Assembly: GCA_938036345.1 (NCBI GenBank) | Contig: CALHPJ010000004.1 | Coordinates: forward strand, 1 to 64,000 | Length of the DNA stretch: 64,000 nucleotides | Source of the DNA: an uncultured Thermofilaceae archaeon | GTDB lineage: Archaea; Thermoproteota; Thermoprotei; Thermofilales; Thermofilaceae | Reading direction: 5' to 3' | Part shown: in pieces, positions 43,284 to 52,566 of the stretch | How the letters are laid out: each line of letters starts with the position of its first letter | How positions within the stretch are numbered: position 1 is the stretch's first letter | Translations under genes and position numbers: made by a program | Notes under the pieces: model-generated | The model's database searches: none | The model's input: only the letters and a program-made list of their open reading frames with translations | What the model was told of the DNA's origin: nothing

Positions 43284-43874
43284 ATGTTAAGCAGCCGAAG
43301 AAAAATTTCAATCGCAGTAAGCGGGAAACCAGGGTCTGGCAAAACTACTTATGCTAAGTTTATAGCCGAAAGATTTGGTCTGCGTTACACATCTAGTGGT
43401 ATGATTTTTAGAAAGATGGCCGAGGAAAGGGGGGTCGACCTTGTAGAGTTGCATAGGCTGGCGGAAGTCGACGAAAGCATCGACCTGGAGATTGATAAAA
43501 GGGCTTTAGAGGAGGCTAAAAAAGGCGGTGTAGTGGTTGACGGGCATCTCGCTGTATGGATTTTAAAAGATGTAGCGGATCTTAAAATCCTCTTCATTGC
43601 ACCGCTTGAAGTAAGGGCACAAAGAATAGCAGAGCGTGAAGGAAAGAAAGCTGAGGAAGCTAGAGCGGAGATTAAAACTCGGGAGGAGAGTAATAGGTTG
43701 AGAGCTCTGAAATACTACGGTATCAACATAGATGATTACTCTATAGCCGATCTCGTGATCAATACAGCAGCACTAGATATTGAAGGCGTAAAGAGGGTTG
43801 TTAATTCGTTCATTGAAGAGTATTTACGATTAAACCCAAGTAAAGACCCTAAGACGACAAGTTTATTTCCATAG
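43284..43874 (+). CDS. cmk: Cytidylate kinase
   Basis: Archaeal CMP kinase of 196 residues that phosphorylates CMP/dCMP. P-loop: AVSGKPGSGKTTYAKFIAE; then YTSSGMIFRKMAEERG, and VVDGHLAVWIL; the C-terminal RALKYYGINIDDYSIADLVI is typical. It follows eL34 by 32 bases, a conserved archaeal pair. Confidence 0.95.
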   Translation: MLSSRRKISIAVSGKPGSGKTTYAKFIAERFGLRYTSSGMIFRKMAEERGVDLVELHRLAEVDESIDLEIDKRALEEAKKGGVVVDGHLAVWILKDVADLKILFIAPLEVRAQRIAEREGKKAEEARAEIKTREESNRLRALKYYGINIDDYSIADLVINTAALDIEGVKRVVNSFIEEYLRLNPSKDPKTTSLFP

Positions 43875-43912
43875 TGAACGCGGCTTCCTGTACTTGAACG
43901 CCGGTGAGCTTA

Positions 43913-46117
43913 ATGGTAAAATTTCGGCAAGTAGAAGAAATAGAAAAAATCATGAGGAACATCGAGCAAGTTCGTAACATAGGCACACTCGCTCATGTTG
44001 ACCACGGCAAAACTACAACCTCTGATTCACTATTAATGGCCGCGGGGATGCTTAGCCCTAAGGTAGCCGGTAAAGCTTTGGCCTTAGACTACGTTGAGAT
44101 TGAACAGCTTAGGCAGATGACTGTTAAAGCCGCTAATGTTTCGCTTTACCACGAGTGGAGAGGTAAACCTTACGTAGTAAATCTGGTTGACACACCCGGC
44201 CATGTAGATTTCACGGGCCATGTAACCAGGAGTCTTAGGATGATGGACGGCGGCTTAGTCGTAGTAGATGCTGTGGAGGGGGTTATGACCCAAACCGAAA
44301 CCGTTGTTCGCCAGGCCCTGAATGAATACGTAAGACCATTGCTTTTTATAAATAAAGTAGATAGATTAATCAAAGAATTGAGATTAAATCCCAAAGAAAT
44401 TCAGCAGAGATTTATAGAAATAGTTAAAGATTTCAACATGCTAATCGAATTGTATGCTGATCCAGAATTCAAGGATGTATGGAAAGTGGATTTCAGAAGG
44501 GGTCAAGTTGCTTTCGGAAGCGCTCTACATAAATGGGGGCTCACGGTTCCCATAGCAGCAGAAAAGGGGGTGAAATTCGATTACATAGTTGATGCTTACG
44601 AAAAAGGATATTATGAGGAACTTTCCAGGGATTTTCCCTTGCATACAGCACTCTTAGACATGATAGTAGAGCATGTACCAAATCCTAAACAGGCTCAAAA
44701 GTACAGGGTTCCCAAGTTGTGGAAAGGTGATTTGAACAGCGAGATCGGCAAGGCGATGCTGGAGTGCGATCCTGAGGGTCCGCTGGTTATCGCCGTAAGC
44801 AAGGTTGTAGCTGATCCTCACGCGGGTTTCGTTGCTACGGGTAGGGTATTCAGCGGCACTGCACGCCAAGGTGATGATGTTTGGCTGGTTAATTCCAAAT
44901 CTAGTGCTAGAATACTACAGGTTAGCCTCTACATGGGCCCGTATAGGGAGAAGGTCGACGCGGTATCAGCTGGCAACATTGTCGCTGTCTTGGGGCTTGA
45001 TAAAGCTAGGGCTGGTGAAACAGTGGTTAGCTCTGCTCATAAGGATAGCATGGTGCCTTTCGAGAGAATGAGTTACATTAGTGAACCCGTTGTAACAATC
45101 GCTATAGAACCAAAGCATAGCAGCGACCTTCCTAAGCTTGTCGATGCGCTTAGGAAACTAGCGGTTGAAGATCCGACGTTAAAGGTGCATATAAACGAAG
45201 AAACTGGCGAGTATTTAGTCAGCGGCATGGGTACCTTACACCTCGAAATAGTCTTATGGGACCTTAAACAGAGAACAAGTTTAGAGGTTACTACCTCCCA
45301 GCCAATTGTAAGGTACAGGGAAACAGTCAGGAAGAGAAGCAATGTATTCGAGGGCAAGTCGCCTAACAAGCATAATAGGTTGTACATATGCGTCGAACCA
45401 CTCAACGAGGATACATTGAAGCTTCTCCAGGAGGGTAGAGTCTATGCCGATCAAGAGTGGAGAGAGCGCGCGAGACTGCTCAGAGAATACGCCGGCTGGG
45501 ATGCCGACGAGGCAAGAGGTATATGGGACATAGATGAGAACTTTAACATCTTCGTAAACAGGACAAGTGGTGTTCAGTATCTTCGTGAGGTAGCCGACAC
45601 TATCGTACAGGGCTTCAGGTGGTCCATGGAGGCTGGACCTTTAGCGCAGGAACCAGTCAGGGGGGTAAAGATTTTGCTAATGGATGCGCAGCTGCATGAG
45701 GATCCAGCTCACAGAGGTCCTGCTCAGATTATGCCAGCAACTAAGAACGCGATTTTTGCCAGCTTCCTGGACGCGACTCCGACATTGCTGGAACCCCTGA
45801 TGAAAATAGAAGTGAGGGTTCCGCAAGAATGGTTAAGCGGAGTTCTAAATGTCTTAAACAGACATAGAGGGAAAGTCATAAGTTTAGAGCAAAAAGGTAT
45901 ATTAATGCGCGTATTGGGAGAAATTCCAATTAGTGAGACTTTCACCTTGGCAGATGAAATGCGTGAAGCCACTCAAGGTAGAGCCTTCTGGGCCACAGAA
46001 TTCGAGAGATGGTCACCTGTGCCTCAAGCCACTCTCAACGACTTAATAATCGAAATACGAAAACGCAAAGGCTTGCCACCTAGGATACCCACGGTCGAGG
46101 ATTTCATTTCCCTCTAG
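43913..46117 (+). CDS. fusA: Elongation factor 2
   Basis: Archaeal EF-2, the translocation GTPase, 734 residues. G1 is AHVDHGKTTTSDSLL, G3 DTPGHVDF, G4 NKVD. The tip of domain IV has AHRGPAQIMPA, with the histidine that is changed to diphthamide. The start is ATG 43913, because GGTGA lies five bases before it; the GTG at 43904 belongs to that Shine-Dalgarno. It follows cmk by 38 bases. Confidence 0.98.
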   Translation: MVKFRQVEEIEKIMRNIEQVRNIGTLAHVDHGKTTTSDSLLMAAGMLSPKVAGKALALDYVEIEQLRQMTVKAANVSLYHEWRGKPYVVNLVDTPGHVDFTGHVTRSLRMMDGGLVVVDAVEGVMTQTETVVRQALNEYVRPLLFINKVDRLIKELRLNPKEIQQRFIEIVKDFNMLIELYADPEFKDVWKVDFRRGQVAFGSALHKWGLTVPIAAEKGVKFDYIVDAYEKGYYEELSRDFPLHTALLDMIVEHVPNPKQAQKYRVPKLWKGDLNSEIGKAMLECDPEGPLVIAVSKVVADPHAGFVATGRVFSGTARQGDDVWLVNSKSSARILQVSLYMGPYREKVDAVSAGNIVAVLGLDKARAGETVVSSAHKDSMVPFERMSYISEPVVTIAIEPKHSSDLPKLVDALRKLAVEDPTLKVHINEETGEYLVSGMGTLHLEIVLWDLKQRTSLEVTTSQPIVRYRETVRKRSNVFEGKSPNKHNRLYICVEPLNEDTLKLLQEGRVYADQEWRERARLLREYAGWDADEARGIWDIDENFNIFVNRTSGVQYLREVADTIVQGFRWSMEAGPLAQEPVRGVKILLMDAQLHEDPAHRGPAQIMPATKNAIFASFLDATPTLLEPLMKIEVRVPQEWLSGVLNVLNRHRGKVISLEQKGILMRVLGEIPISETFTLADEMREATQGRAFWATEFERWSPVPQATLNDLIIEIRKRKGLPPRIPTVEDFISL

Positions 46118-46180
46118 CCACTGTTTTCAACTTCCGAGATGTACTCCTCCAGCAAGCGTTACTGCGAATTTTACATGTGG

Positions 46181-46272
46181 CGGGCCCGCCGGGACTTGAA
46201 CCCGGGTTCTCCGGCTCCGAAGGCTTGCGCCCCACCGCGGGTCGACGCCTTTCCAAGCTAGGCCACGGGCCC
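46181..46272 (-). tRNA. trnR: tRNA-Arg (anticodon TCG) with an intron at 29/30
   Basis: Minus-strand gene. GGGCCCG pairs with CGGGCCC, discriminator G, T arm CCGGG-TTCAAGT-CCCGG. Removal of 46225-46242 joins TCG to GC in the 5' anticodon stem and gives TCGGC-CTTCGGA-GCCGG with anticodon TCG, 74 bases mature. The bulge-helix-bulge is near ideal: central helix GCGT:GCGC, bulges CG^A and AA^G, inner helix CCC:GGG. The bases right after the discriminator read CCA (46178-46180), so the tail may be encoded, in contrast to the other two tRNAs. Confidence 0.9.
46225..46242 (-). other. tRNA-Arg intron (18 bases, position 29/30)
   Basis: On the minus strand ACCCGCGGTGGGGCGCAA. CCC and GGG form the inner helix; GCGC pairs with the exon GCGT. 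It lies inside the anticodon stem, a non-canonical site. Confidence 0.85.
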
Positions 46273-46407
46273 TTGACTGATCCATTTGTACCGGCTTTAA
46301 ATATGTTTTATATTGGAAATCCTCTAGTGGAGAGTTTACTCCCATTGACTTTCTAGCCGGGGATAACCATTTAAGAGGCGTGTTCTGGGTAGGGTTGGTG
46401 CCACCAA

Positions 46408-46626
46408 ATGACCTCGACTGTGGCGTTGTTGAAAAATTCTCTTAATAAGCAGGTACTCGTAAAGCTAAAAGGCGGTAGGGAGATAAGGGGCCTTCTTCGA
46501 GGCTTTGATCAGCACCTCAACTTGATACTTGAGAACGCCGAAGAAAGCAGAGAAGGGCAAAACCGTAGGTTTGACTACATGCTGGTACGCGGAGACAACG
46601 TCATATTTATCAGCCCAGCACCCTAG
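46408..46626 (+). CDS. Sm-like (LSm) protein, eL37 partner
   Basis: A 72-residue Sm-fold protein: Sm1 VLVKLKGGREIRGLLRGFDQHLNLIL and Sm2 YMLVRGDNVIFIS. In most archaea this paralogue sits directly before eL37, as here (37-base gap). It binds U-rich RNA as a heptameric ring. Confidence 0.95.
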   Translation: MTSTVALLKNSLNKQVLVKLKGGREIRGLLRGFDQHLNLILENAEESREGQNRRFDYMLVRGDNVIFISPAP

Positions 46627-46662
46627 GCGACTGCATAAAAAAGGTAATGTAGGTGAGTAAAA

Positions 46663-46851
46663 ATGGTTAAGGGTACTACATCCTTCGGTAAAAGGGGAAA
46701 GGGAAAAACGCATATCAGATGCAGGCGCTGTGGTAGACACAGCTACAACATCAGGAAACATTACTGCGCAGCGTGCGGCTTTGGGCGCTCGAGCCGATTA
46801 AGGGCATACTCGTGGCGAAATAAAAAAGTAAACCGTACTAGGATTAAGTAA
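46663..46851 (+). CDS. rpl37e: Ribosomal protein eL37
   Basis: A 62-residue zinc protein: [20 protein letters not shown] and the second pair [18 protein letters not shown], ending in a basic tail. GTAGGTGAG lies before the ATG as Shine-Dalgarno. Confidence 0.97.
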   Translation: MVKGTTSFGKRGKGKTHIRCRRCGRHSYNIRKHYCAACGFGRSSRLRAYSWRNKKVNRTRIK

Positions 46852-46863
46852 CTGTAATTAAAG

Positions 46864-47295
46864 ATGATTGTGCGTATACGAGTTGAGGTTCGACCCACAG
46901 AGGATGTGAATAAGGTTGTTAAAGCTGTACGTAACTTGTTTGAAGTTAACCTTAAAGAGGAAAAGCATGGCGATCGTAAAGTCCTAGTCGGCGAAGGGGG
47001 TGGTAAGGTACTAGCAAAGTTTAGGCGGTTATTGTTCGAGCACCGTATACTCGATTCCGCTAGACAGTGCATGCTGAACGGTTTAAACGATAAAGGATTC
47101 GTTTTCTACCTAAACAAGCAGGCCGCTTATTGCGGCAGGCCGAGCTTTTGTACGCTTGAAGCCGGTGAAAGCCCACTTGGTCCAATTGTTGTAGAAGTGC
47201 TCACCGACGACCCGAAGAACGCCGTACTGTGGCTAGCGCCGAGAACTATTCACGGGGAACCAATCATAGAAGTTGAAGAAATGCCCGACCCCTAA
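46864..47295 (+). CDS. UPF0201 family protein
   Basis: A 143-residue archaeal protein of the UPF0201 (DUF54) family. It has IVRIRVEVRPTEDVNKVVKAV at the N terminus and DKGFVFYLNKQAAYCGRPSF in the centre, with ESPLGPIVVEVLTDDP near the end. Two ferredoxin-like folds are expected; a nucleic-acid-binding role is likely but unknown. It starts 12 bases after eL37 and seems to be part of the same unit. Confidence 0.88.
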   Translation: MIVRIRVEVRPTEDVNKVVKAVRNLFEVNLKEEKHGDRKVLVGEGGGKVLAKFRRLLFEHRILDSARQCMLNGLNDKGFVFYLNKQAAYCGRPSFCTLEAGESPLGPIVVEVLTDDPKNAVLWLAPRTIHGEPIIEVEEMPDP

Positions 47296-47439
47296 CTCAA
47301 AACTGCAGGTAACAGCAGTTTCAGGGTGTTATGGGTGGTGAGGGCTCCGGGTGGCGGCTTTCGCTCTACGAGGCTGCTGTGTGTAGACCGTGGGTGCGTC
47401 AAGTTAGAGTGTACAGCATCAGCATAGCTGCGGAAGGTG

Positions 47440-48420
47440 GCTGACGGGGTTTGGGCGGTAGAGCGTGGGATAAGATGCGTGTTAAGGGGGCTGATGCTCT
47501 TCTCCCGAAAGACAGCGCTTTCAAGCGGGGCTGAGGAACCTTGATGGAGAGCCGAGTCTACTCAAAGCACTACGTTAACGGCACTGTCAAGCAGGCACAC
47601 TCTATACTCGAGTAGCGGAGGAAGAGATGCTTACGTGGACAAGCAAGAGAGAACAAGCCCATAGTGAAAGGGAAATTCGTCAGGATCAAAGAAACGCTCT
47701 ATAGCTACAGAGGTAGTGCACAGGATTTTAATCAAGCTCTACGAGGAATACATAACCGTTGAGCTAAGAAAAACATGATGCTGGGATAAAAGAAAAAGAC
47801 TGAGGCTCGCTGAGCTAATACTTAAGCAAGTAGACCTGTAATAACCATAAAAAAGAGTGCCGAACTGAAAGTTGAGGAACCCGTGGCTTGAGATGCAAAT
47901 TCCTACTTTAGTACGGTTACGACGACGAAAAGCATTATGCAATAACAGGACTTATGGGTTGAAGAGGAAGGTTGTCCAGAAGCTTCTTGGGAAGACTGGA
48001 GAGACTTAAAGAAACATGACTTGAGGGGGAGGAATAGCATTAACGATTTAATTAAACAGCTATCCCATAGGACAAATATTTTCTAAGATCTAACGAACTT
48101 CAAGGAGAGAGCGGCGGGAAAAAGCAAAAGCGTAAACCGGCGGAACTCAAGCACGGCTGCAGAAAGCTCGAGAAACACATAAGTATAAAGCCGCTTGGAA
48201 TGGCTACGCTACCATCTGTGCGAATCCCGCGGGCACTTCAAAGACTTGCTCCCGATGCGGATACTACAATAAAGACCCAAGGAATGGTCTTCAAGCGCTC
48301 CAATGCGGCCTTGTAATTGACAAGCAGAAGAACGCTGCGATCAATACATGGAAAAGGTTCCTAGGTTGTTGGGGGGAACGGTCCCGAAGGGGTTAACCTG
48401 AGGCCTCTGGCCGAGGGGGC
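47440..48420 (+). pseudogene. tnpB: Decayed IS200/IS605-type tnpB
   Basis: A broken RNA-guided nuclease/transposon accessory gene. Read with frame changes, pieces of TnpB appear in order: SRVYSKHYVNGTVKQAHSIL, NKPIVKGKFVRIKETLYSYR, KRLRLAELILKQ, LKKHDLRGRNSINDLIKQLS, and the C-terminal zinc finger and nuclease end TSKTCSRCGYYNKDPRNG then LQCGLVIDKQKNAAINTW. At least five frameshifts or stops separate them, so no protein can be made. No TnpA was seen. The 5' limit is approximate. Confidence 0.8.
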
Positions 48421-48600
48421 TCAAGGGCTGCGCAGTTAGCTCAGAACCCAAAGACTGTCCAGGAAAGCGGTAATCCGCCGAGGGACGCGCTTTCCCAGGC
48501 ATCCCCACTCCCGGGGACCAGTAAAGTGGCGAAAGAGGTTTGCTCCGGTAGTGTGAAGCTGATGATGGATTAAAACTAATGGAAAACGGAGGCTTGTTTT
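48370..48600 (+). other. Structured G-rich tail of the tnpB element
   Basis: After the tnpB remnant the sequence is G-rich and can fold: GGAAAGCG (48462-48469) pairs exactly with CGCTTTCC (48487-48494). In intact elements the 3' end of tnpB and the following bases give the guide (omega) RNA. This stretch is at the right place to be its fossil, but the guide end cannot be fixed. Confidence 0.4.
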
Positions 48601-48644
48601 GCCTATTAAAGGCTACATAGCCCGGGAGCTTGACCTCAATAAAA

Positions 48645-49637
48645 TTATAATGTCTGAAAAGTTGCATTAATGGATTCCTCGCCCTGTCGCTTTACTATAA
48701 CCTTCAAAAGATCCCTGCTTAGATAAGTTTCTTCGAAAACCTGTCTGGCCTCCTGTAATAGCAAGTCCAGGTCCCTATATCTGTTGCTAAAATGTTGCAA
48801 AATAAGCATCTTCGCTTTTGCAGCAGATGCTGTGTAAGCGGCTTCTAGTGCTGTAGAGTGCCCACTTACATAAGCCTCAACTCCGTTATACGATGAGAAC
48901 GTAGCTTCATGGATAATTATGTCTGCTTTACTGGACGCTTCTATCAGTTCAGCGCAAGGCATTGTGTCGCCACTATACACAATCTTAAGACCCTTTCTAG
49001 GAGGCCCTACAACCTCTGAGGGTTCGATTAATCTCCCTGTGTGCAACCTCACTTTTTTCCCAGCTAGAAGTTGTCGCCGAATTGGACCAGCTGGTATGCC
49101 CAGCTCCCTAGCTTTTTCCTCGTTGAACTTACCTGGCAAGTCGTGCTCGAGAACCACAAATGCAAAAGAGTTTACGATGTGTTTAACGGGAAAAGCTATA
49201 ACATCATATCCGTTACCAGACACAACTACTCCCGGCTTTAATGTCTCCACAACGAGTTCATAACCTAAATTATCGCTTAAAACCGCATGTTCGATGAACT
49301 CCTCTATTCCCGCAGGTCCTAATACTTTCAAAGGCGAAGTCTTCCCCCACATGCCCAGCGATTCAAGTAAACCCGGTAACCCGTAGAGGTGATCGCCATG
49401 GAGGTGAGCCACTAAAATTGCTGCTAAACGGTTTACTTTCAGCCCAGCTTTCAAAATTCTGTACTGGACTCCTTCCCCACAGTCGAGAAGTATAAAGTCG
49501 CCGCGGATTTTTACCAGGACCCCCGGTAGCCACCTTTCTCCGGTGGGCGTTGCTGACCCAGTACCCATAAATGTCAGCTCGGCGTAGCCTGGAGTCCCGC
49601 TGACACTTTTTCGGCTTTTTTCTGCTTTAGTAAGCAC
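48645..49637 (-). CDS. rnz: Ribonuclease Z
   Basis: Metallo-beta-lactamase-fold endonuclease that trims tRNA 3' trailers. It has ELTFMGTGSATPTGERW, the metal site VAHLHGDHLYGLPGL, SGDTMPCAELIEA and the late metal-binding HSTALEAAYTASAAKA / LQHFSNRY. This fits a genome where tRNA genes mostly lack encoded CCA. The GTG start at 49637 gives some 19 residues more than usual; a start nearer to ELTF is possible. Confidence 0.95.
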   Translation of the reverse strand: MLTKAEKSRKSVSGTPGYAELTFMGTGSATPTGERWLPGVLVKIRGDFILLDCGEGVQYRILKAGLKVNRLAAILVAHLHGDHLYGLPGLLESLGMWGKTSPLKVLGPAGIEEFIEHAVLSDNLGYELVVETLKPGVVVSGNGYDVIAFPVKHIVNSFAFVVLEHDLPGKFNEEKARELGIPAGPIRRQLLAGKKVRLHTGRLIEPSEVVGPPRKGLKIVYSGDTMPCAELIEASSKADIIIHEATFSSYNGVEAYVSGHSTALEAAYTASAAKAKMLILQHFSNRYRDLDLLLQEARQVFEETYLSRDLLKVIVKRQGEESINATFQTL

Positions 49638-49742
49638 TCTATGCCCCCACCGCTGTGGCTTTTCCCTTGCAATTATGCATAATCATTATGCAGCGTGCGT
49701 GCCTGCTCAACCGGAAGTTTAACTCACCCATGTTTCACCCAC

Positions 49743-50783
49743 TCAATGCTTTGAAAGCAAGCACACTACCCTAGTTAGTCCTCCATGGACATATACGCTG
49801 TATTCCTCGACAATCCCGAGCCCGTCAAAATGAAGCTGAGAGGAATACTCTTTGGGCCTCATAAACACCGTAAAACCGCTTCTCTTAACAATACTACTTG
49901 ATAGGCTTAGCAAACATTTCTGCAGTGTTTGGACACCCGCACCGCGTGTTGTTGCTAATCTTCCGTAGGGAGGATCGGTTGAGATAGCGTCAAAGGATTC
50001 TTGACGAAAAGGAGGCCTCCTAGCGTCGCCAACAATTACGCTACACAAAGCATCGACAGAGAAGAGTTTCATATTCGACCAGCAACCTCTGGCTGCCTCC
50101 GTGCTAACATCAAGCCCTACAGCCTCTATACCCTTAAGTGCTGCCTCGGCAAGAACGGTGCCCGTACCGCAGAAGGGGTCTAGCAGCAACTCTGGATCAC
50201 CGGCTAGGTTTACTAGGAGCCTTGCATCCTCCGGGGTCAACGAGGCTGGATGCTTAAATACCTTAAACTTATTCGACCTCAACCTAAATCTATCTCCTCT
50301 GGGCCTTAACATTTGTATGCCTATTACCGCAGCATCCGATGCACAGATGAGCCGTATGTGAACATCTGGGTTAGTTAGGTTAACATTGCATTGCCCGTTG
50401 CAGGCTGAATGCACGGCTTTCGCTACACTGGCTATCAACTCTGTAGACGGCGTCGATGGAAAGCCGCCAATTTTTCTTACGCTAATAGCAAATGTTTTTC
50501 CAATTACTTCGCTCCACTCCGAGCTACATCCTAGTTCGTAGTAAAAACTTGCCTCAGGTCGCGGATGGTCTGTCCAGGCTTTTCCCAGGAGAATTTCCTG
50601 TATGTAAACACACTCGTAGAGCTTAGCTAAAGCACTCCTGAGGCGCGCGCCCTCTAATTCAATTAAGCCTACTCTCCTCCCAACTCTTTCCACATCACAC
50701 CCAAGCACCCTCTCTGCTTCACGCATACCCAAATCCGGTACAGAGCCAGAAACTACTACAATAAGATGCATCGTCGTGTGCAT
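49743..50783 (-). CDS. tRNA guanosine-N2 methyltransferase (TrmG10/Trm11-like)
   Basis: A 346-residue enzyme with an N-terminal THUMP-like region and a C-terminal SAM-binding Rossmann domain. Motif I is LLDPFCGTGTVLAEAALKG; the catalytic N2 motif is STDPPYGRLATTRG, which is specific for the G10 methylases. It modifies G10 of tRNA. Four bases separate it from the DUF373 gene. Confidence 0.92.
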   Translation of the reverse strand: MHTTMHLIVVVSGSVPDLGMREAERVLGCDVERVGRRVGLIELEGARLRSALAKLYECVYIQEILLGKAWTDHPRPEASFYYELGCSSEWSEVIGKTFAISVRKIGGFPSTPSTELIASVAKAVHSACNGQCNVNLTNPDVHIRLICASDAAVIGIQMLRPRGDRFRLRSNKFKVFKHPASLTPEDARLLVNLAGDPELLLDPFCGTGTVLAEAALKGIEAVGLDVSTEAARGCWSNMKLFSVDALCSVIVGDARRPPFRQESFDAISTDPPYGRLATTRGAGVQTLQKCLLSLSSSIVKRSGFTVFMRPKEYSSQLHFDGLGIVEEYSVYVHGGLTRVVCLLSKH

Positions 50784-50786
50784 CCT

Positions 50787-51869
50787 TTAAAGCGTCCTCC
50801 TTACCGCGAGACTACTTACAACAGGTCGAATCGCGACCAAGATCGACAGCGCTACCAATGTTATAATTATCCAAAGCAGCATTGCGAATATGCTGCCTGA
50901 CCCGGCTAATAGCTTTGAATACTCCAGCAATATTTGCCTTAGAAGAACCGTGAGGAGTACTGCCCCGTAATCACTCGCGCTAAGCTTCCTATTCCCAAGG
51001 ATTGCCTCGAGCATCTGAGCCGCTAGAGGCAAAAGCAGCGATACTATTAGGAGATCCAATACCAGTATTTGCTCACCCAAGTTGGACAGCAAGAAGAACC
51101 CTATAGCTTCAAATCCGCTCAGACCGCTTAATCTACTTATGCTGGCAAAACCGGCCGCTAAAGCGAATACAGCTATGAGCAAGGAAGCCAAAAGAGAAGC
51201 GAAAATCACGGGTGATGCTCTATACGTATTTTTAATAAATTCGTCGAGCGAAAAACCTTTTACAGCCATTCCTAGCCCCAGAGCAAGCAGCGTAAATGGC
51301 CAAACATAGCTAGGCATTGCAAAGGATAGGAAAACGTAGAGCGATATAAGCGCTCCCGGCACACCGAGCACGTACTTTTTGTACTTTTCCTCTTCGAATA
51401 AGCGCTTTGCATACCTAAGCACTAGTAAAAATGACTCCTCCACGCCTCTCGATTGCTGAACAACTACACGGTGTACAGATAGCACAGGTAGCCTAGACTG
51501 GATTATCGGAAGAACCAGTTCATCGGTGGGACCATCGGATACTAGCACAACTGCATCAAACTTTCTCATGGAAAGAAGTTGATCCAGTTCTCCAGCTATT
51601 TTTGCGTCAGCCTTTACCCCCTCTTCTCTATGTCCCGCTATCAGTGCCACTTCAACCTCTTCAAATTCGCCTTTGATCTCACCGTAGATTTTCAATGCTG
51701 CAAACATGGCATTTGAATCCGAGTCGTCGGGGCGTTTTATAGCGAACCTTGTAGCCACTTCCCTGAAAGACTCTTCTCCTATTATAGGGGTTGCCGCACT
51801 TACGGTTTCCCCTACATCGTTATCCCGATCTACACATAGTACTAGTACGGATCTGGCTTCCCTGACCAT
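50787..51869 (-). CDS. DUF373 family membrane protein
   Basis: A 360-residue archaeal protein. The N-terminal half is soluble with SVLVLCVDRDNDVGETVSAATP and LVSDGPTDELVLPIIQSRLPV, hallmarks of DUF373; aspartates suggest a metal-binding core. The C-terminal half has about six membrane helices (YVLGVPGALISLYVFLSFAM onward). Function unknown. It is probably co-transcribed with TrmG10. Confidence 0.88.
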   Translation of the reverse strand: MVREARSVLVLCVDRDNDVGETVSAATPIIGEESFREVATRFAIKRPDDSDSNAMFAALKIYGEIKGEFEEVEVALIAGHREEGVKADAKIAGELDQLLSMRKFDAVVLVSDGPTDELVLPIIQSRLPVLSVHRVVVQQSRGVEESFLLVLRYAKRLFEEEKYKKYVLGVPGALISLYVFLSFAMPSYVWPFTLLALGLGMAVKGFSLDEFIKNTYRASPVIFASLLASLLIAVFALAAGFASISRLSGLSGFEAIGFFLLSNLGEQILVLDLLIVSLLLPLAAQMLEAILGNRKLSASDYGAVLLTVLLRQILLEYSKLLAGSGSIFAMLLWIIITLVALSILVAIRPVVSSLAVRRTL

Positions 51870-51896
51870 TCGATACTAGAATGCCAGTACCCAATT

Positions 51897-52300
51897 TTAA
51901 AAGTATTCACTTTCAGCCACACTTATGACAGCCGCAACCTTCTCAGCCGCATGCTCATCCCAAGCGCCAATTAACTTGGCGATTTGAGGGTATAGGTGTG
52001 CTGCTCTCCGGCATGAGATTCGAGGGGTTGCCAGCGACTACTCATAGGTGCCTGATGCCGGGAGCTTTAGCTTCTTACTCAGGGGTAGGTTAACTGTGAA
52101 ACTAGAGAGTTTAGCCTCTTGCCCAATTTTACCTGAATAGTTAAAGCCCTTTCCAAAGATTATGTCAACGAGCTTCCGGCCGCGTATCGCTTAGTACACC
52201 AATCAACACCGTCATAGTCGAGGTCCCTCTCAGCCATGAGACCCATCCCTTCGAATTCGCTGGAAAATGCGTCGTAGCCACGGTACAAACTTTAAGCACA
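51897..52300 (-). pseudogene. Decayed gene of unknown family
   Basis: On the minus strand, protein-like pieces follow each other in neighbouring frames: GLMAERDLDYDGVDW, then after a frameshift KLVDIIFGKGFNYSGKIG and LSKKLKLPASGTYE, an in-frame TAG, then LYPQIAKLIGAWDEHAAEK to VAESEYF and TAA at 51897. A TATA-like GCTTAAAG lies upstream near 52290. One frameshift and one stop break it. No family was recognised. It may also be a sequencing-error case of a live gene of about 115 residues. Confidence 0.45.
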
Positions 52301-52566
52301 GCTATGATTCCTACTGGAGTATACCAACCCCGCGTCTCCTAGGCTTCCGGAGATGTCATTGGCTCTAGATGGTTTCAAAGAAGCTTCCCTCGAAATACTT
52401 AGGGAGATTCTCGAAAGCGGTAGTGCTGTAATGACGAGCGCGCTGCTCGACCTCCCTGTAGTACTCATTTAGTGTTTACTTAGTAAACATTGATTTCATT
52501 CAGGCCCAATCAACCCAGAGCGGACTTATTCTCAACCAGAAATAGGTTTAAAGCAGCCCTAGGGCG
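52301..52566. other. Gap with no supported gene
   Basis: Apart from the short palindrome at 52473-52489, nothing is called here. A plus-strand frame of 39 codons (52352-52471) and a minus-strand frame of similar size are both open, but neither can be backed. Confidence 0.4.
52473..52489. repeat. Perfect 7-3-7 palindrome
   Basis: TGTTTAC-TTA-GTAAACA, a perfect inverted repeat in a non-coding gap, 78 bases beyond the stop of the GPN GTPase gene. The symmetry suits a dimeric regulator operator; it is too short for a rho-independent-type stem of note. Confidence 0.5.

Noticed and set aside
47739-47942. Minus-strand frame within the decayed element
   Set aside because: No protein similarity; the plus strand shows ordered TnpB fragments over the same bases.
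52352-52471. Plus-strand 39-codon frame as a small gene
   Set aside because: No start signal, no recognisable motif, and an equally open frame on the other strand.
52473-52489. Archaeal dif site for XerA
   Set aside because: The arms are 7 bases with a 3-base centre; dif sites have longer arms and a 6-8 base centre.
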